64,000 nucleotides of DNA, taken from the NCBI RefSeq assembly GCF_003813905.1, contig NZ_RPFJ01000005.1:62001-126000 (forward strand). Direction: 5' to 3'. Every line of letters begins with the position of its first letter. The first letter of the stretch is position 1. This document shows positions 37,789 to 46,286 of this stretch, piece after piece. Below the pieces are notes generated by a model that was given only the letters and a program-made list of their open reading frames with translations, ran no database searches and was not told where the DNA came from. A program made the position numbers and the translations under genes. The stretch is from Aureibaculum marinum (lineage in GTDB: Bacteria; Bacteroidota; Bacteroidia; Flavobacteriales; Flavobacteriaceae).

Positions 37789-38937
37789 ATGAATATTAGT
37801 GAAATATATAAACAGATAAGAGAGCAAACAACAGTTTTTTGTAGTTACTTACAAACTGAAGACTATTCAATACAAGTAGTTAAGTTTGCAAGCCCACCTA
37901 AATGGCATTTGGCTCACACAACATGGTTTTTTGAACAATTCATATTGAAAGAATATGTAAAAGACTACAAACTGTTCAATAAAGATTATAACTTTCTATT
38001 TAATAGCTATTATAATAATGTCGGCAAAAGAATATTGCAAGCCAACAGAGGCAATATGTCTAGACCAACTATTGATGAAATATACGCGTACCGACAACAT
38101 GTAGATACAAATATGCTACAATTACTTAAAGGGACCCCTAACAAACAATTAACAGATTTAATAATTTTAGGATTAAATCATGAACAACAACATCAAGAAT
38201 TATTGATTACTGATGTTAAATATATGTTTGGACACAACCCAATTTTTCCTCTACTAGATAAATCATACAATCTTGTTAAAGATAAAAATACAAAAACAGA
38301 AACCATAAAACTAAAAGCAGGAATATATGAAATTGGTTATCAAGGAAACAACTTTTGTTATGATAACGAATTAGGCGTTCACAAGGTTTACATTGATGAT
38401 TTTGAAATAGATAATTATTTAGTTACCAATGGCGATTATCTAAACTTTATGCAAGATGGAGGCTATGCTGATTTTAATCTTTGGTTAGACGATGGTTGGT
38501 CATGGCTAAATAGGCATCAAATTAATTCACCTATGTATTGGCATAAAGTGGAAGAAGAATGGTATTGTTATACCCTTTCCGGATTACAAAAAGTTGATAA
38601 AAACGCCATTTTATGTCATATAAATTACTATGAAGCTAATGCTTTTGCTGAATGGAAAAACAGGAGGCTACCGACGGAATTTGAATGGGAAATTGCATCT
38701 CAAAAAATGGACTGGGGCAAACGTTGGGAATGGACTAATAGTGCATATTTACCTTATCCTAATTTTAAAAAAGAAAATGGAGCCTTAGGTGAATATAATG
38801 GTAAGTTTATGAGCAATAAAATGGTATTGAGAGGTGCTTCTGTTGCCACATCTAAAAACCATAGCAGACCTACTTATCGTAACTTTTTTAACCCAACTGA
38901 AAGATGGCAATTTACTGGAATTAGATTAGCTAAATAA
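37789..38937 (+). CDS. egtB: Hercynine oxygenase EgtB-type sulfoxide synthase
   Basis: Mononuclear iron enzyme that joins hercynine to cysteine or gamma-glutamylcysteine with oxygen, the C-S bond-forming step of ergothioneine synthesis. 382 residues: DinB_2 domain (about 10-150) with the 3-His iron site H43 (WHLAHTTWFFEQF), H131 and H135 (NHEQQHQELL), then a formylglycine-generating-enzyme-like domain (about 180-382) ending GASVATSKNHSRPTYRNFF. Only one base separates its stop from egtD. The gamma-glutamyl-cysteine ligase, amidohydrolase and lyase (EgtA, EgtC, EgtE) are not in the window, so direct use of cysteine and an unlinked lyase are likely. Confidence 0.92.
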   Translation: MNISEIYKQIREQTTVFCSYLQTEDYSIQVVKFASPPKWHLAHTTWFFEQFILKEYVKDYKLFNKDYNFLFNSYYNNVGKRILQANRGNMSRPTIDEIYAYRQHVDTNMLQLLKGTPNKQLTDLIILGLNHEQQHQELLITDVKYMFGHNPIFPLLDKSYNLVKDKNTKTETIKLKAGIYEIGYQGNNFCYDNELGVHKVYIDDFEIDNYLVTNGDYLNFMQDGGYADFNLWLDDGWSWLNRHQINSPMYWHKVEEEWYCYTLSGLQKVDKNAILCHINYYEANAFAEWKNRRLPTEFEWEIASQKMDWGKRWEWTNSAYLPYPNFKKENGALGEYNGKFMSNKMVLRGASVATSKNHSRPTYRNFFNPTERWQFTGIRLAK

Positions 38938-38938
38938 C

Positions 38939-39940
38939 ATGACTGAAACCTATAAAAATAGAGTTAATAACTACCCTAAAGAAAACTCTAAAATGATTGA
39001 AACATTTAAGAATGAAGTTGCTGAAGGCCTAAATTCTACCCCTAAAACTCTACCGTCTAAATATTTTTATGATAAAAAAGGTGATGCCCTTTTTGTAGAA
39101 ATAATGAATCTACCTGAATACTACTTAACCAGAAGTGAATTAGATATTTTTAAAAATAAAACCCAACAGTTAATAAATGCTATTGATTTAAAACCTAATA
39201 CTTATTTCGAACTAATTGAACTTGGTGCTGGTGACGGCTTAAAAACAAAAAAGTTGCTAGATTTATTAGATAAACAAAACTTTGTTTTTGATTATTTTCC
39301 AATTGATATATCAGCAAACTCCTTAAATTTATTAGAAGAAGACTTAGCTAGCACATACCCAAATGTTTCTGTAAAGAAAAAACAAGGCGACTATTTTGAA
39401 GTATTAGCTTCATTAAAAAATAGTAACAAGCCTAAAGTTATTTTATTTTTAGGCTCAAATATTGGAAACATGAACGACCAATTGGCAAAACAGTTTATTC
39501 ATAATTTAGGAAAGAACCTACAACATGGAGATAAATTAGTATTAGGTGTTGATCTAATAAAACCTAAAGAAATAGTATTACCTGCCTATAATGATAATAA
39601 AGGAATAACAGCCAAATTCAACCTTAATCTTTTAAATAGAATTAATAATGAACTAAAAGGTAATTTTGATTTAAAACAGTTTAAGCACCAACCAGAGTAC
39701 AACGAAAAAGAAGGTATCGCTAAAAGCTTTATTGTAAGTAAAAAAAATCAACATGTAGAAATAAAAGCACTAAAGAAAACTTATAATTTCACTAAAGGTG
39801 AAAAAATTCACACCGAAATATCAAGAAAATATAATGATTCAATTATAAAAAATATTATTTCAAACACTCAATTAACTATTGAACACAAAATTATGGATAG
39901 CAAAGCATACTTTGCTGATTATATCCTTACAAGAAGTTAA
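38939..39940 (+). CDS. egtD: L-histidine N-alpha-methyltransferase EgtD
   Basis: SAM-dependent enzyme that trimethylates histidine to hercynine. 333 residues. Signatures: FKNEVAEGLNSTPKTLPSKYFYD and YYLTRSELDIF for the substrate side, FELIELGAGDGLKTKKLL for SAM, and FLGSNIGNMND. The first 18 residues are extra relative to usual EgtD; an internal ATG at residue 19 is an alternative start. Tightly packed between egtB and the racemase-like gene. Confidence 0.93.
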   Translation: MTETYKNRVNNYPKENSKMIETFKNEVAEGLNSTPKTLPSKYFYDKKGDALFVEIMNLPEYYLTRSELDIFKNKTQQLINAIDLKPNTYFELIELGAGDGLKTKKLLDLLDKQNFVFDYFPIDISANSLNLLEEDLASTYPNVSVKKKQGDYFEVLASLKNSNKPKVILFLGSNIGNMNDQLAKQFIHNLGKNLQHGDKLVLGVDLIKPKEIVLPAYNDNKGITAKFNLNLLNRINNELKGNFDLKQFKHQPEYNEKEGIAKSFIVSKKNQHVEIKALKKTYNFTKGEKIHTEISRKYNDSIIKNIISNTQLTIEHKIMDSKAYFADYILTRS

Positions 39941-39942
39941 TA

Positions 39943-40605
39943 ATGAAAAAAACAAATCTTGCCGTTTTTGGACTTGGTAGCAGATCCACTCTATACTACA
40001 TAAAAGAATTAAATAGATTATTTAATAATCAAAAAAAAGGATATAGTACCTGCCCGTTTATTTTATTAAATGCAGATTTTAATACAATAAATTCACTTTT
40101 ACCTAATCCATCAGAAAAATTAGACACAATTACTCATCATTACATCAAAGAAATTGAAAAATTAGATATTGAACAAATTTTAGTTCCTAACATTACACTT
40201 CATGAAACCATAGATCGGTTAATAATTCATAAAAAAATAATTCATCCAATTCATTTAACCGCTTCTAAACTTACACAAAACAAGTGGACTAAAATTGTAC
40301 TGTTCGGTTCGTTACACTCCATGACATCAACTTATATTGGTTCAAACTTTAAACTAAATGGAATTGAAGTAACACTTCCTTCTAAAGAAGATATGTTTAA
40401 CATTGATGAATTTCGAAAACAGGTGTATAATGAAACAGAAACTATAAAAACGATTAAAAATTATCAGTCTATAATTTCTAAATATTCTAAAAATTACCCT
40501 GTGGTATTGGCATGTACCGAATTATCTATTTTTAAAACAGCGAGTAATAATGTTTTAGATATGGCAGAAATTCAAATTACAGAAGCTATAAAGAGTATTT
40601 TATAG
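39943..40605 (+). CDS. Aspartate/glutamate racemase-fold protein lacking the first catalytic residue
   Basis: 220 residues matching the Asp/Glu/hydantoin racemase fold (LAVFGLGSRSTLYYIKELNRLF at the N-terminus; PVVLACTELSIF with C191, the second catalytic cysteine). In racemases the first catalytic residue is Cys (or Thr in some broad-specificity members) within C/T-N-T-x-H; here that stretch reads PNITLHE, with N83 in its place. A two-base proton swap is therefore doubtful; single-cysteine relatives act as decarboxylases or isomerases. It starts two bases after egtD and is surely in its operon, so a role in a histidine-betaine/thiol pathway is inferred. Confidence 0.82.
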   Translation: MKKTNLAVFGLGSRSTLYYIKELNRLFNNQKKGYSTCPFILLNADFNTINSLLPNPSEKLDTITHHYIKEIEKLDIEQILVPNITLHETIDRLIIHKKIIHPIHLTASKLTQNKWTKIVLFGSLHSMTSTYIGSNFKLNGIEVTLPSKEDMFNIDEFRKQVYNETETIKTIKNYQSIISKYSKNYPVVLACTELSIFKTASNNVLDMAEIQITEAIKSIL

Positions 40606-40724
40606 ATTATCTCATTTCTACCATTTTTAAACTATGATTCACCTACAGTAATTCTAAACAAATTTTCACTTTTGTAGAGTAAAATACATACTATTATATA
40701 CACAACAGAATACATTTAAATATT

Positions 40725-41579
40725 ATGAAAATTGCAGTAACATCAGCAAGTGGCAAATTAGGAGCTTCTATAGTAAAAAACTTAATCTCAAAAATTGGTA
40801 AAGACAATGTCGTTGGAATAGCGAGAACACCAAGCAAAGCATTACATTTAGGTGTAGAAATAAGAGAAGGCGATTATAATAACCGTGAGCATTTTAACAA
40901 AGCGTTGCAAGATATTGATGCTGTATTACTGGTTTCAGGTATGGATAATCCACAAAAAAGAATTCAACAACATAGAAATGTAATTGAAGCCGCTAAACAA
41001 AACGGTGTAAAAAAAATAGTATACACAAGTATTGTTGGAGCTGAAGAAAACAATGCTTTTAGCCCAATAGTTCAGAGTAATCGACAAACAGAAAAAGATG
41101 TAAAAAATTCTGGTTTAGACTGGGTTATTGGTAGAAACGGTATTTATATAGAACCAGATTTAGAGTACTTAGATACTTATATTGAAGAAGGTGAAATTAG
41201 AAACTGTGCTGACCAAGGCAAATGTACGTATACAAGCAGAGAAGAATTAGGTTTTGTTTATGCTAATTTACTTATTAATGATAAGCACAATAGTAACACC
41301 TACAACCTTGTAGGAAATCCTGTTACTCAAAAAGAGCTTACAAATATTATTAATCAAGTATATCACACCAACCTTATTTATAATTCGGTTTCAGTAGAAG
41401 ATTATGCTACAGAAAGAAAAGCTGCTTTAGGTGATTTTTTGGGAACAATAATAGCTGGAATTTATCAAGGAATAAAAGAAGGTGCTAACGATGTAACTTC
41501 TGATTTTGAAATTGCAGCTGGAAGACCACATAAATCTCTTCTTGAAATGATTAAAACTTACACTATTCAAGAAGGATAA
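40725..41579 (+). CDS. NmrA/QorB-like NAD(P)H-binding oxidoreductase
   Basis: 284 residues of the atypical short-chain dehydrogenase group. Nucleotide-binding motif SASGKLGASIVKNL at about 6-19, then GDYNNREHFNKALQDIDAVLLVSG and VKKIVYTSIVGAEENN. The usual YxxxK pair is absent, as in NmrA and QorB, which act as NADPH-dependent quinone reductases or redox sensors. Stand-alone, 119 bases after the egt operon; it marks the last gene of ordinary composition before the agar region. Confidence 0.85.
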   Translation: MKIAVTSASGKLGASIVKNLISKIGKDNVVGIARTPSKALHLGVEIREGDYNNREHFNKALQDIDAVLLVSGMDNPQKRIQQHRNVIEAAKQNGVKKIVYTSIVGAEENNAFSPIVQSNRQTEKDVKNSGLDWVIGRNGIYIEPDLEYLDTYIEEGEIRNCADQGKCTYTSREELGFVYANLLINDKHNSNTYNLVGNPVTQKELTNIINQVYHTNLIYNSVSVEDYATERKAALGDFLGTIIAGIYQGIKEGANDVTSDFEIAAGRPHKSLLEMIKTYTIQEG

Positions 41580-42068
41580 CAAATTAGAATTTTAGTAGTA
41601 AAATTCCTATATAAAAAATTAAAATAGACTCTATTTAGTAGTGTTATATCAGGGTTTCTACACTTTAACATCTAACACCCTAATAAAAAACACCTACAAA
41701 TCTAATCAAACTCAATTCTTTATACATTTTAAAAGCTTGCATCTTCAGAAATAGAAGGCATAATTTTCTATTACAAAAACAAACAATTAGTTTCTAAATT
41801 TGAGTAATAATAAATCCAAAATAAGGATAAAATATAACAAATTACAGAATAAAAAAATCTCAACATCCCAAGCAAAAAAACGCATCAAACGTCAAGTCAA
41901 GCACTAACCACAAGGCATTTCTTTTGAAATTACTAGACAAAAACTATACAAGCTTAGATTAGTTTAATAATTCCATGATTACCATAAAAAGATTGTATAA
42001 TTTAATCTCCGAAAACTAAAATATTTTTTTTCAAAAGACTCAATTTAAATAATATAATTTTTAAAATA
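41580..42068. other. Intergenic region ahead of the agarase operon
   Basis: 489 AT-rich bases. No convincing gene. Frames around 41850-41945 look weakly coding in two registers (for example a reading containing GISFEITRQKLYKLRLV) but each is broken by stops, so this may be a worn remnant at the island edge. No direct repeat, tRNA fragment or integrase trace was found. The promoter for the long operon that follows must lie here; no sequence could be singled out. Confidence 0.35.
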
Positions 42069-44414
42069 ATGATTAAAACAACAACATTTTATACCAATTT
42101 AAGACCATTATTTTTAACATTCACTCTAAGTTTTATACTATTACTTTCGTGTAATAAAACGAGTAAGCCAATGACTCATAAAATTTGGGGTTACAATTCC
42201 GAAATAATTCTAGATGATTTTGAAAACACAACGATCAACGAGAGTTTAAATACTTTTAAGTCGAAGGTAGAATTAGATTCGAAAGAGGCTACAAGAGGAA
42301 AACAATCTTTAAAAGTTTTCTTTAAAGGGGATGAAAAGGAATCAGGATTTGTAATTGCCCCAAAAACACCTTGGTCCATCGACCCCAATAAAAAATATTG
42401 CCTCGTTTACGATGCAAAAAGTCTAAACGGTGAATCTTCTTTTATAACGGTCGAGGTCGAAAACGACAAAGGGCAATCTACACGAAGAATCGTCAATATC
42501 CATCCCAATGAGTTCAATTCCTATTTCTTTGAGATCACCACTCAAAAAGAGGATATAGAGAGTGGTTTAAGGGATACGCCCCCAGCATGGAAAACGGATG
42601 CCATTCACATGAAAATTAGTGGTCTGTTGTATCAAATCGATTTTTCAAAAGTGGCGAAAGTGAGTTTTTATCGATCTCAAGGTCTCAAAGACAAAACGGT
42701 TTTAATAGATAACATCCGTCTTGTTGAAAGTCCGGAAAGGGACCCTAATTTTCTAAAGGGTATCGTAGACAAGTTTGGGCAGAATGCAAAAAGGGAGTTT
42801 CCTATAAAGGTACATTCCGACGAAGAGCTGAAAGCAATAGCCGACGAAGAACTAAAATCGTTGGCAGAGTACACCTTAATGCCCGATAGAAGCCAATATG
42901 GTGGTTGGAAAGACGGACCAAAACTGAAAGCTACCGGATATTTTAGAAAAGAAAAGTATAATGGTAAATGGGCCTTGGTAGACCCTGAAGGCTACTTGTT
43001 CTTTTCCATAGGGCTGGCCAATGTTAGAATGGCCAACTCTACCACCTATACCGGAATAGACTATACCGATGAGAAGATCAAATATAGAGATCCCGAAGAT
43101 GTTACCCCCGAAGACTCAAAGGGCATTGTTGAAGTGCCGTTGGAAATTATGAAAACCGGGTATGTGGCAAACAAATTAAGAAACGACATGTTTCTGGAGT
43201 TGCCCTCCTACGACAGTCCTTTGGCCAAACATTACAGTTATAGAAAAGAATCGCATATAGGGCCTATACAACATGGGCAGACCTATAGTTTTTACAGGGC
43301 CAACCTAGAGAGAAGATATGGGAATTCATTTTTTGAAAAATGGGTGGAAGTAACGGAAATCCGAATGCGTAATTGGGGGTTCACCTCTTTTGGAAACTGG
43401 ATCGACCCTGCTTTCTATCACAGAAACCAACTGCCCTATTTTGCCAATGGTTGGATTATCGGTGATTTTCAAAAAGTATATTCGGGCCAAGATTATTGGG
43501 GGCCCATGCCCGATCCCTTTGACCCCGAATTTGAGCGTAGGGCCAAAAAATCGATCGATGTGGTGGCCAAGGAAGTTAACGACAACCCATGGTGTGTTGG
43601 TGTTTTTATAGACAATGAAAGAAGCTGGGGCTCCGAGGCTTCGGTTAACACCCATTATGGGTTGGTGTTGGACGGCCTATCCAAGGACATGAACAGTTTC
43701 TTAAAACAAAAATTCATGACCATCTTAAAATCAAAATATAAATCCATAGCCGATTTAAACAAATCATGGGAAACCAATATTACCTCATGGGAAGAACTGG
43801 AAAAGGGAGTAGACTATAAAAAGCATGAGAATTTTAGCGTAGGCATGCTGGCCGATTTTTCGGTCTTACTGGAAACCTTCGCCACAAAGTATTTTAAGGT
43901 AGTTCACGATGCCCTCGAAAAAGCCATGCCCAACCATATGTATTTAGGGTGCCGGTTTGCGGTTTGGGGCATAACGCCCGAGGTTAGAAAATCGGCCGCA
44001 AAATTTGTCGATGTTTTTAGCTACAACTATTACAAAGAAGGTATCGGCAAAAAATACTGGAAGTTCTTGGAAGAGATAGACATGCCAACATTAATTGGTG
44101 AATACCACATGGGAGCCTCCGATTCCGGATTGTTCCACTCCGGTTTGGTCCATGCCGCAAACCAAGAGGATAGGGCCAATATGTGGGCCGATTATGCCCT
44201 TTCTACCATAGACAACCCTTATTTGGTCGGGGCCCATTGGTTCCAATATTTAGATTCACCTATTACAGGTCGTGCACATGACGGCGAAAATTACAATGTG
44301 GGCTTTGTTTCCACGACCGATATCCCTTATCCGGAGATGATCAAAAAAGCCAAGGAAATCAACTCTAACTTATATACGAGACGGTTTGGAAATATAAAAA
44401 CAGAAGAAAAATAA
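42069..44414 (+). CDS. GH50-type beta-agarase lipoprotein
   Basis: 781 residues. Lipoprotein signal with lipobox LLLSC (C28), so probably anchored to the outer membrane or periplasmic. An N-terminal jelly-roll of carbohydrate-binding type (about 45-215; ILDDFEN ... VLIDNIRLVE) precedes a GH50 catalytic barrel (about 285-775). The presumed acid/base E517 lies in FIDNERSWG and the nucleophile E678 in LIGEYHMGASDSG; VDPEGYLFFSIGLANVRM and FGNWIDPAFYHRNQLPYFANGWI are also typical. GH50 enzymes release neoagarobiose from agarose or its oligomers. First gene of a ten-gene run; codon use turns GC-rich after about residue 37. Start ATG is preceded by long AT-rich DNA. Confidence 0.87.
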   Translation: MIKTTTFYTNLRPLFLTFTLSFILLLSCNKTSKPMTHKIWGYNSEIILDDFENTTINESLNTFKSKVELDSKEATRGKQSLKVFFKGDEKESGFVIAPKTPWSIDPNKKYCLVYDAKSLNGESSFITVEVENDKGQSTRRIVNIHPNEFNSYFFEITTQKEDIESGLRDTPPAWKTDAIHMKISGLLYQIDFSKVAKVSFYRSQGLKDKTVLIDNIRLVESPERDPNFLKGIVDKFGQNAKREFPIKVHSDEELKAIADEELKSLAEYTLMPDRSQYGGWKDGPKLKATGYFRKEKYNGKWALVDPEGYLFFSIGLANVRMANSTTYTGIDYTDEKIKYRDPEDVTPEDSKGIVEVPLEIMKTGYVANKLRNDMFLELPSYDSPLAKHYSYRKESHIGPIQHGQTYSFYRANLERRYGNSFFEKWVEVTEIRMRNWGFTSFGNWIDPAFYHRNQLPYFANGWIIGDFQKVYSGQDYWGPMPDPFDPEFERRAKKSIDVVAKEVNDNPWCVGVFIDNERSWGSEASVNTHYGLVLDGLSKDMNSFLKQKFMTILKSKYKSIADLNKSWETNITSWEELEKGVDYKKHENFSVGMLADFSVLLETFATKYFKVVHDALEKAMPNHMYLGCRFAVWGITPEVRKSAAKFVDVFSYNYYKEGIGKKYWKFLEEIDMPTLIGEYHMGASDSGLFHSGLVHAANQEDRANMWADYALSTIDNPYLVGAHWFQYLDSPITGRAHDGENYNVGFVSTTDIPYPEMIKKAKEINSNLYTRRFGNIKTEEK

Positions 44415-44424
44415 TCTTTTTACA

Positions 44425-46272
44425 ATGCAGACTATTAAATCCATAATATTGATATTACTGCTTACTTACTTCCATTTGAGTAATGCCCAAGATGAAAGTA
44501 TTATCAGGTTGCCCGATAACATTCAACCAAAAGACCGCATTGCTTTTGCAATGTATACCGTACATGAGAATACATTAAAAGTAACAGCTCAATTTCATCC
44601 ACTTAAAAACTATACGCCTATTTATGCCTCTTTAGAGATTGAAGAAAATGGTAAATGGGTAGAAAAAGCGAAAACCGAAATTATTTATCCTGGGTACACT
44701 GCCCCTTTTAGAATTGAGAATTGGGATGATACCAAAGAGAAAAAATACCGCGTAGCTTATAATAATGAAGCTTTTTATGAAGGAATAATCAAGAAGAACC
44801 CAATAGATAAAGATGAGTTTGTACTGGTAGCATTGACCTGTAATTCTATGTATCCAGAGCATGGTGGTGATTTACCTAAAGACGATATCGTAAATAACAT
44901 CTTAAAGTTAGATCCAGATTTAATATTCTTCTCCGGAGACCAAGTGTACGAACATAACGAACATTATTTGGCGTGGTTAAAATTCGGAAGGGAATTTAGC
45001 GAGGTTTTTAGAAACACCCCTGTTATCATAACTCCCGACGATCATGATATTGGGCAAGGAAATTTTTGGGGCGAAGGTGGTAAAAAAACAGACGAAAGAA
45101 GAGGTATTTATGGTGGCTACTATATGCCCGCCGAATACATTAAAGAGGTTGAACGTGCACAGACCAGCCACCTTCCAGATCCTTATGACCCAACTCCTAT
45201 AGAACAGGGAATAGGGGTTTATTATACCGATTTAAAATGGGGAGGTATCAGCTTTGCCATTTTAGAGGACAGAAAATTCAAATCAGGTTTAACGGCCCTA
45301 GCGGAGGCCTATCCCGATATTTTCCCCAACGGACCGTATGAAGCTATTTTTGATAAGAATATTGATACCCGTAAATTCGATTTAGACGGGTTGACCTTGT
45401 TAGGCGAACGCCAATTAAAATTCTTGGAAGATTGGACTACCGATTGGGAAAATGCCGAAATGAAAACCGTTCTATCACAAACGGCATTGGCCATGGTGGA
45501 CAATTATACAGGAAAATACGATAAAGAGTTTTATGCGGATTTTGATTCCAATGCTTGGCCACAAGCAGGAAGAAACAGGGCCTTAAAAGTTATTAGAAAA
45601 AGTTTTTCCCCTACCATTACCGGAGACACACATTTAGGTGCCGTAGCTAAAATGGGAATTGAAAAATGGGGAGATGCAAGTTATAATTTTACGACTCCGG
45701 CCATTGCTAATTTTTGGTTAAGATGGTGGCACCCAAAAACCCCCGGTAAAAACAGGGATAAAAATGCACCTAACTATACAGGTGATTTTTTGGATGGATT
45801 TAAAAATAAAATTACCGTAAAGGCTGTTGCAAATCCTACATTACCAGAAATTAAAGAGGGCGGATATTTATCAACTAGGGCAGCTGGTTATGGTATTGTC
45901 AGATATAACAAACCACAAAGAACAATAACCTTTGAATGTTGGCCAAGAAATGTAGATATACATAAACCGGATGCCAAACAATATCCGGGGTGGCCAATCA
46001 CCATTTCACAAGAAGATAATTTCAGTATAAAGGATGGTTATCAACTACCCAAATTGGTTATTTCTAAACCGGACCAAGTGGTAACTATTAAGGAACAATA
46101 TACTCGCGAGGTGATTTCATCTATTAGAATTAAGGGAAAAGAGTATCGACCAAAAGTTTTACATCAGGGTGAATATATCATTCTTGTAGGTGAAAACAAC
46201 AACATAAAAAAATTTGAATACGTAAAGGCTGCTAAACGAAACAAAAAGGAAATAAATGTCACGATAAAATAA
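44425..46272 (+). CDS. PhoD-like alkaline phosphatase D / metallophosphoesterase
   Basis: 615 residues with signal peptide (about 1-21, LLLTYFHLSNAQ). Metal-binding motifs of calcineurin-like/PhoD phosphoesterases: D172 in FSGDQVYEH, D205-D206-H207-D208 in TPDDHDIG, and D401/H403 in ITGDTHLGAV. It hydrolyses phosphomono- or diesters outside the cytoplasm; why it accompanies an agarase is unknown. Alternatives are a role on phosphorylated glycans or on a non-phosphate ester. It follows the agarase by 10 bases. The first third (to about 44930) is AT-rich and the middle is GC-rich, a composition change inside one gene. Confidence 0.85.
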   Translation: MQTIKSIILILLLTYFHLSNAQDESIIRLPDNIQPKDRIAFAMYTVHENTLKVTAQFHPLKNYTPIYASLEIEENGKWVEKAKTEIIYPGYTAPFRIENWDDTKEKKYRVAYNNEAFYEGIIKKNPIDKDEFVLVALTCNSMYPEHGGDLPKDDIVNNILKLDPDLIFFSGDQVYEHNEHYLAWLKFGREFSEVFRNTPVIITPDDHDIGQGNFWGEGGKKTDERRGIYGGYYMPAEYIKEVERAQTSHLPDPYDPTPIEQGIGVYYTDLKWGGISFAILEDRKFKSGLTALAEAYPDIFPNGPYEAIFDKNIDTRKFDLDGLTLLGERQLKFLEDWTTDWENAEMKTVLSQTALAMVDNYTGKYDKEFYADFDSNAWPQAGRNRALKVIRKSFSPTITGDTHLGAVAKMGIEKWGDASYNFTTPAIANFWLRWWHPKTPGKNRDKNAPNYTGDFLDGFKNKITVKAVANPTLPEIKEGGYLSTRAAGYGIVRYNKPQRTITFECWPRNVDIHKPDAKQYPGWPITISQEDNFSIKDGYQLPKLVISKPDQVVTIKEQYTREVISSIRIKGKEYRPKVLHQGEYIILVGENNNIKKFEYVKAAKRNKKEINVTIK

Positions 46273-46286
46273 ATTGATATCGCAAA

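Noticed and set aside
41580-42068. Integration site or transposon end at the left edge of the agar region
   Set aside because: No inverted repeats, target duplication, tRNA fragment or transposase trace could be found by eye.
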